Source: Gp6-AA40 sp964505975 (GTDB lineage: Bacteria > Acidobacteriota > Vicinamibacteria > Vicinamibacterales > UBA2999). From it: DNA of 64,000 nt. The notes under the pieces were generated by a model. The model saw only the letters and a list, made by a program, of their open reading frames with translations, had not been told where the DNA came from and ran no database searches. This document shows, in pieces, positions 62,003-64,000 of the stretch. Position numbers and translations under genes: made by a program. Position 1 is the stretch's first letter; each line of letters begins with the position of its first letter. The DNA is taken from assembly GCA_964505975.1 (NCBI GenBank), contig CAZDLW010000003.1:1-64000 (forward strand). Reading direction: 5' to 3'.

Positions 62003-63367
62003 ATGGTTCAGCACGATAGAAGAGGGATACGGAGGTCTGATGCGGTGGAAGGTCTGAGACTGGCAAGTGTCGCGCCAGGAGTTTCGACAGTGCCGGACGT
62101 GGCGTCGAGGATCGAAGGCGTCTCGGAACGAGCTCGTCATGGCGCCAGGCAGGGCTTCACGTCATTGCGAGTGGCTCTGGAACAGCATTTTGTGGAGGTC
62201 GAGGGGTGGATCTACACCGACATCGCATTCGGGTACGACTACTGGCGGGAGTACTTGGCCGTGTTCGAGTCTGTCCACCCGATTGCTCGCGTACGAGTCG
62301 CTCGAGATGTACCAGACGGTTGGATCCGCGCGGACGGCCCAGGCGTACACTTCCACCGCGTGTACGACTACCGAGGATTCTGGCGGTTTCTGGGTTGTTT
62401 CCCGAGAGTCATCCGCGACTGCCGGCGGGCTCTTGCGGGACCGGGGCCTGTCCTGCTCAGAACAGGCAATATTTCACTGATGTGCTGGTTGAACTTGGTG
62501 CTCTCCCGACGGCCGTACGCGATCGAGGTCGTTGGGCACGCGGGCGAAGGTGCCGCGACCGTACCGAGTATTCGGCGCTTTGGACTCGGTCGTGTGATTG
62601 CGGGCGTGCTTCACCAGACCTGCCGTATTCAGGCCTGGCAGGCTGAGTGCGCCAGCTACGTGAGCGAGTTCGTCCAGAGGCTGTACCCAACCGGCAACGG
62701 CCGCGAGTGGGTGTTTTCGGGCGTCAAATTGACGGATGGCTCATTTGGCCGTCCACGCCAGCGCGCTGATTTCGGGGAGAGTCCACTGCGGATTATCTCC
62801 GTCGGCCGGATCGAACGCGAGAAAGGGCACCATGTCGCGGTCGAAGCAGTTGCGTTGCTTGCGCGGCGGAATGTCCCGGTTCGGCTGTCCCTGGTCGGGC
62901 CCGGGAGTCAGATCGAACCGCTCCGCCAACTAGCGAATCACTTGGGCATCGCGGATCGAGTGCAATTGCTAGGTTTGGTACCACCCGGGGATCGATTGCA
63001 AGCGCTCCTGCGGGACAATCACCTCTTTGTCCTGCCGTCGTTGACCGAGGGCATGCCCCGGGCGCTCTTGGAGGCAATGGCGACAGGTCTGCCGGCGATC
63101 GGTTCCTCAGTCGGCGGCGTCGTCGAGATCCTCGACCCGGATGCCCTGGTGCCGCCCAACTATCCGCAGGCGTTGGCCGATCGGATCGCGACATTGGCAC
63201 GCTCACCCGACAAGATGGCCGCATTGTCCGCTCGTGGCTTCGCGACGACTCAGCAGTATCGCAAACACATCATGGACGAGCGAAAGAGAGCGTTCTGGTA
63301 TTGTCTCGCGGAGCGCTCAGCGCGCGACGATCGCCCCCCATCGGGCCGGAGCCTATGCAACAGCTGA
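62003..63367 (+). CDS. Family 4 glycosyltransferase
   Basis: A 454-residue GT-B enzyme from the ATG at 62003 (AGGA upstream). The GT fold starts about 54 residues in, at LRVALEQHFVEVEGWIYTD, coded from a TTG at 62165, which would give a more usual 400-residue protein; both starts are possible. The donor half has SVGRIEREKGHHVAVEA, VGPGSQIEPLRQLA, and PSLTEGMPRALLEAMATGLPAIGS, a classical GT4 signature. The last 13 bases overlap the acyltransferase gene. Confidence 0.88.
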   Translation: MVQHDRRGIRRSDAVEGLRLASVAPGVSTVPDVASRIEGVSERARHGARQGFTSLRVALEQHFVEVEGWIYTDIAFGYDYWREYLAVFESVHPIARVRVARDVPDGWIRADGPGVHFHRVYDYRGFWRFLGCFPRVIRDCRRALAGPGPVLLRTGNISLMCWLNLVLSRRPYAIEVVGHAGEGAATVPSIRRFGLGRVIAGVLHQTCRIQAWQAECASYVSEFVQRLYPTGNGREWVFSGVKLTDGSFGRPRQRADFGESPLRIISVGRIEREKGHHVAVEAVALLARRNVPVRLSLVGPGSQIEPLRQLANHLGIADRVQLLGLVPPGDRLQALLRDNHLFVLPSLTEGMPRALLEAMATGLPAIGSSVGGVVEILDPDALVPPNYPQALADRIATLARSPDKMAALSARGFATTQQYRKHIMDERKRAFWYCLAERSARDDRPPSGRSLCNS

Positions 63368-63936
63368 TCTACCAGGTGCGGTATGCGCTGCCATTGTGGT
63401 TGATCGGACTGCTCAGCGACTGGTGGCCCGACAATCGGGTGACAATCCGCCTTCGCGGCGGGATGTGCCGTCCCTTCTTCAAGCGATGCGGCAAACGATT
63501 CACATGCGCCCGCCGTGTGACGTTTCTCAACACCCCTGGAATCGAGATCGGCGAGAACGTGTACGTGGCTACCGGAGCGTGGATCGACGGCATCGGAGGC
63601 GTGACCATCGGTGACGAAGTCAAGATTAGCCCTTACGTGGTGATCGCCTCCAGCTCGCACTGTTTCAGGAACGGCTCAGTGGCCCAGGGGGGGGCACTCG
63701 CCGCCCCCATTTCTGTCGGTCGGGGCAGTTGGATTGCTTCCCACGCGATACTTGTCGGAGGCACGCGGATCGGCAACGGCTGTCTCGTTGCGGGCAATGC
63801 GGTTGTCACCCGCGACGTACCCGACCACATGATGGTTGGTGGCGTGCCGGCGAGCATCGTGGGTCCGGTGCCCGAGCGCGTGCCCACGCACTTTGCCCGG
63901 TTCACCGAGACCGCGGAGACGACCGAGGGTGGGTGA
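63355..63936 (+). CDS. Hexapeptide-repeat acyltransferase (left-handed beta-helix)
   Basis: A 193-residue protein with hexapeptide repeats ([LIV]-G-x4) such as IEIGENVYVATGAWIDG, VTIGDEVKISPYVVI and TRIGNGCLVAGNAVVTRDVPD, ending MVGGVPASIVG. SSSHCF contains the catalytic-type His of CatB/LacA-like O-acetyltransferases. It probably O-acetylates the glycan. The start overlaps the GT4 gene by 13 bases and follows GGCCGGAGCCT. 64 bases after the stop reach the window edge with nothing recognised. Confidence 0.92.
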   Translation: MQQLIYQVRYALPLWLIGLLSDWWPDNRVTIRLRGGMCRPFFKRCGKRFTCARRVTFLNTPGIEIGENVYVATGAWIDGIGGVTIGDEVKISPYVVIASSSHCFRNGSVAQGGALAAPISVGRGSWIASHAILVGGTRIGNGCLVAGNAVVTRDVPDHMMVGGVPASIVGPVPERVPTHFARFTETAETTEGG

Positions 63937-64000
63937 AACACGGTCTGAGCCGAGTCTCCTGTCCGGCGCGGTCACCAGACCGGAATCGGCGCGCCCCTTC

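Noticed and set aside
1..64000. CRISPR arrays, tRNA/rRNA genes, insertion sequences
   Set aside because: Looked for repeats, tRNA-like cloverleaf ends and transposase motifs; none convincing was seen by eye.

Overview
This 64 kb window is almost entirely one large locus for making, modifying and exporting a cell-surface polysaccharide. About 50 protein genes can be supported; no rRNA, tRNA, CRISPR array, insertion sequence or phage gene was seen. The DNA is GC-rich, genes are tightly packed, and many are joined by ATGA, GTGA or TGATG start/stop overlaps. The mix of FG-GAP proteins, VanZ-LamG and DUF5672 proteins, sigma-54 control and a Wza/Wzc/Wzy system suggests a Gram-negative, environmental, high-GC bacterium. 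An acidobacterium of the Vicinamibacteria type is my best guess, but nothing in the window proves the phylum.

Layout. 1-134 is the N-terminus of a sigma-54 activator (minus strand). 468-4830 (minus) holds a secreted FG-GAP protein, a glycosyltransferase-methyltransferase fusion and a sugar epimerase. 4831-5755 is a long divergent spacer with three consecutive hairpins. 5756-11489 (plus) encodes a DUF5672 protein, then what looks like a branched, C-methylated CDP-deoxysugar pathway: two C-methyltransferases, a reductase/epimerase, RfbF and an RfbC-like epimerase. 12063-18607 carries all four activities for GDP-D-glycero-D-manno-heptose (GmhA, an HddC-GmhB fusion, HddA), interleaved with an epimerase, two RmlC-like proteins and an unusual SAF-domain oxidoreductase. 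18620-33705 is a decoration and export block: kinase, VanZ-LamG protein, a divergent carbamoyltransferase, the Wzm/Wzt ABC exporter, an anchored Ig-type protein, an adenylation-carrier protein with a thioesterase in another frame, a canonical carbamoyltransferase with an SxtJ/DUF5989-like membrane protein and SGNH hydrolase, and a second DUF5672 protein.

33721-38061 holds a methyltransferase (minus), a CDP-paratose-2-epimerase-like SDR, a glycosyltransferase and a GDP-mannose 3,5-epimerase-like enzyme. 38353-45417 is the envelope machinery: outer-membrane barrel, Wza, Wzc, a DegT aminotransferase and a Wzy-like polymerase. A good sigma-54-type promoter (38222-38237) precedes it. 45506-63936 contains a GtrA-fused polyprenol-phosphate glycosyltransferase with a GT39 partner, AsnB, several GT4/GT2 transferases, methyltransferases, a spermidine-synthase-like membrane protein, the initiating sugar-phosphate transferase, a minus-strand pectate-lyase-like protein, another GT4 and a hexapeptide acyltransferase.

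Together the genes would make unusual nucleotide sugars, start a lipid-linked unit with the small phosphoglycosyl transferase, extend and decorate it (methyl, carbamoyl, acyl, probably amide or aminoacyl groups), then polymerise and export it. Both an ABC exporter and Wza/Wzc/Wzy are present, but no Wzx flippase is visible. The CDP-glucose 4,6-dehydratase that RfbF would normally feed is also missing.
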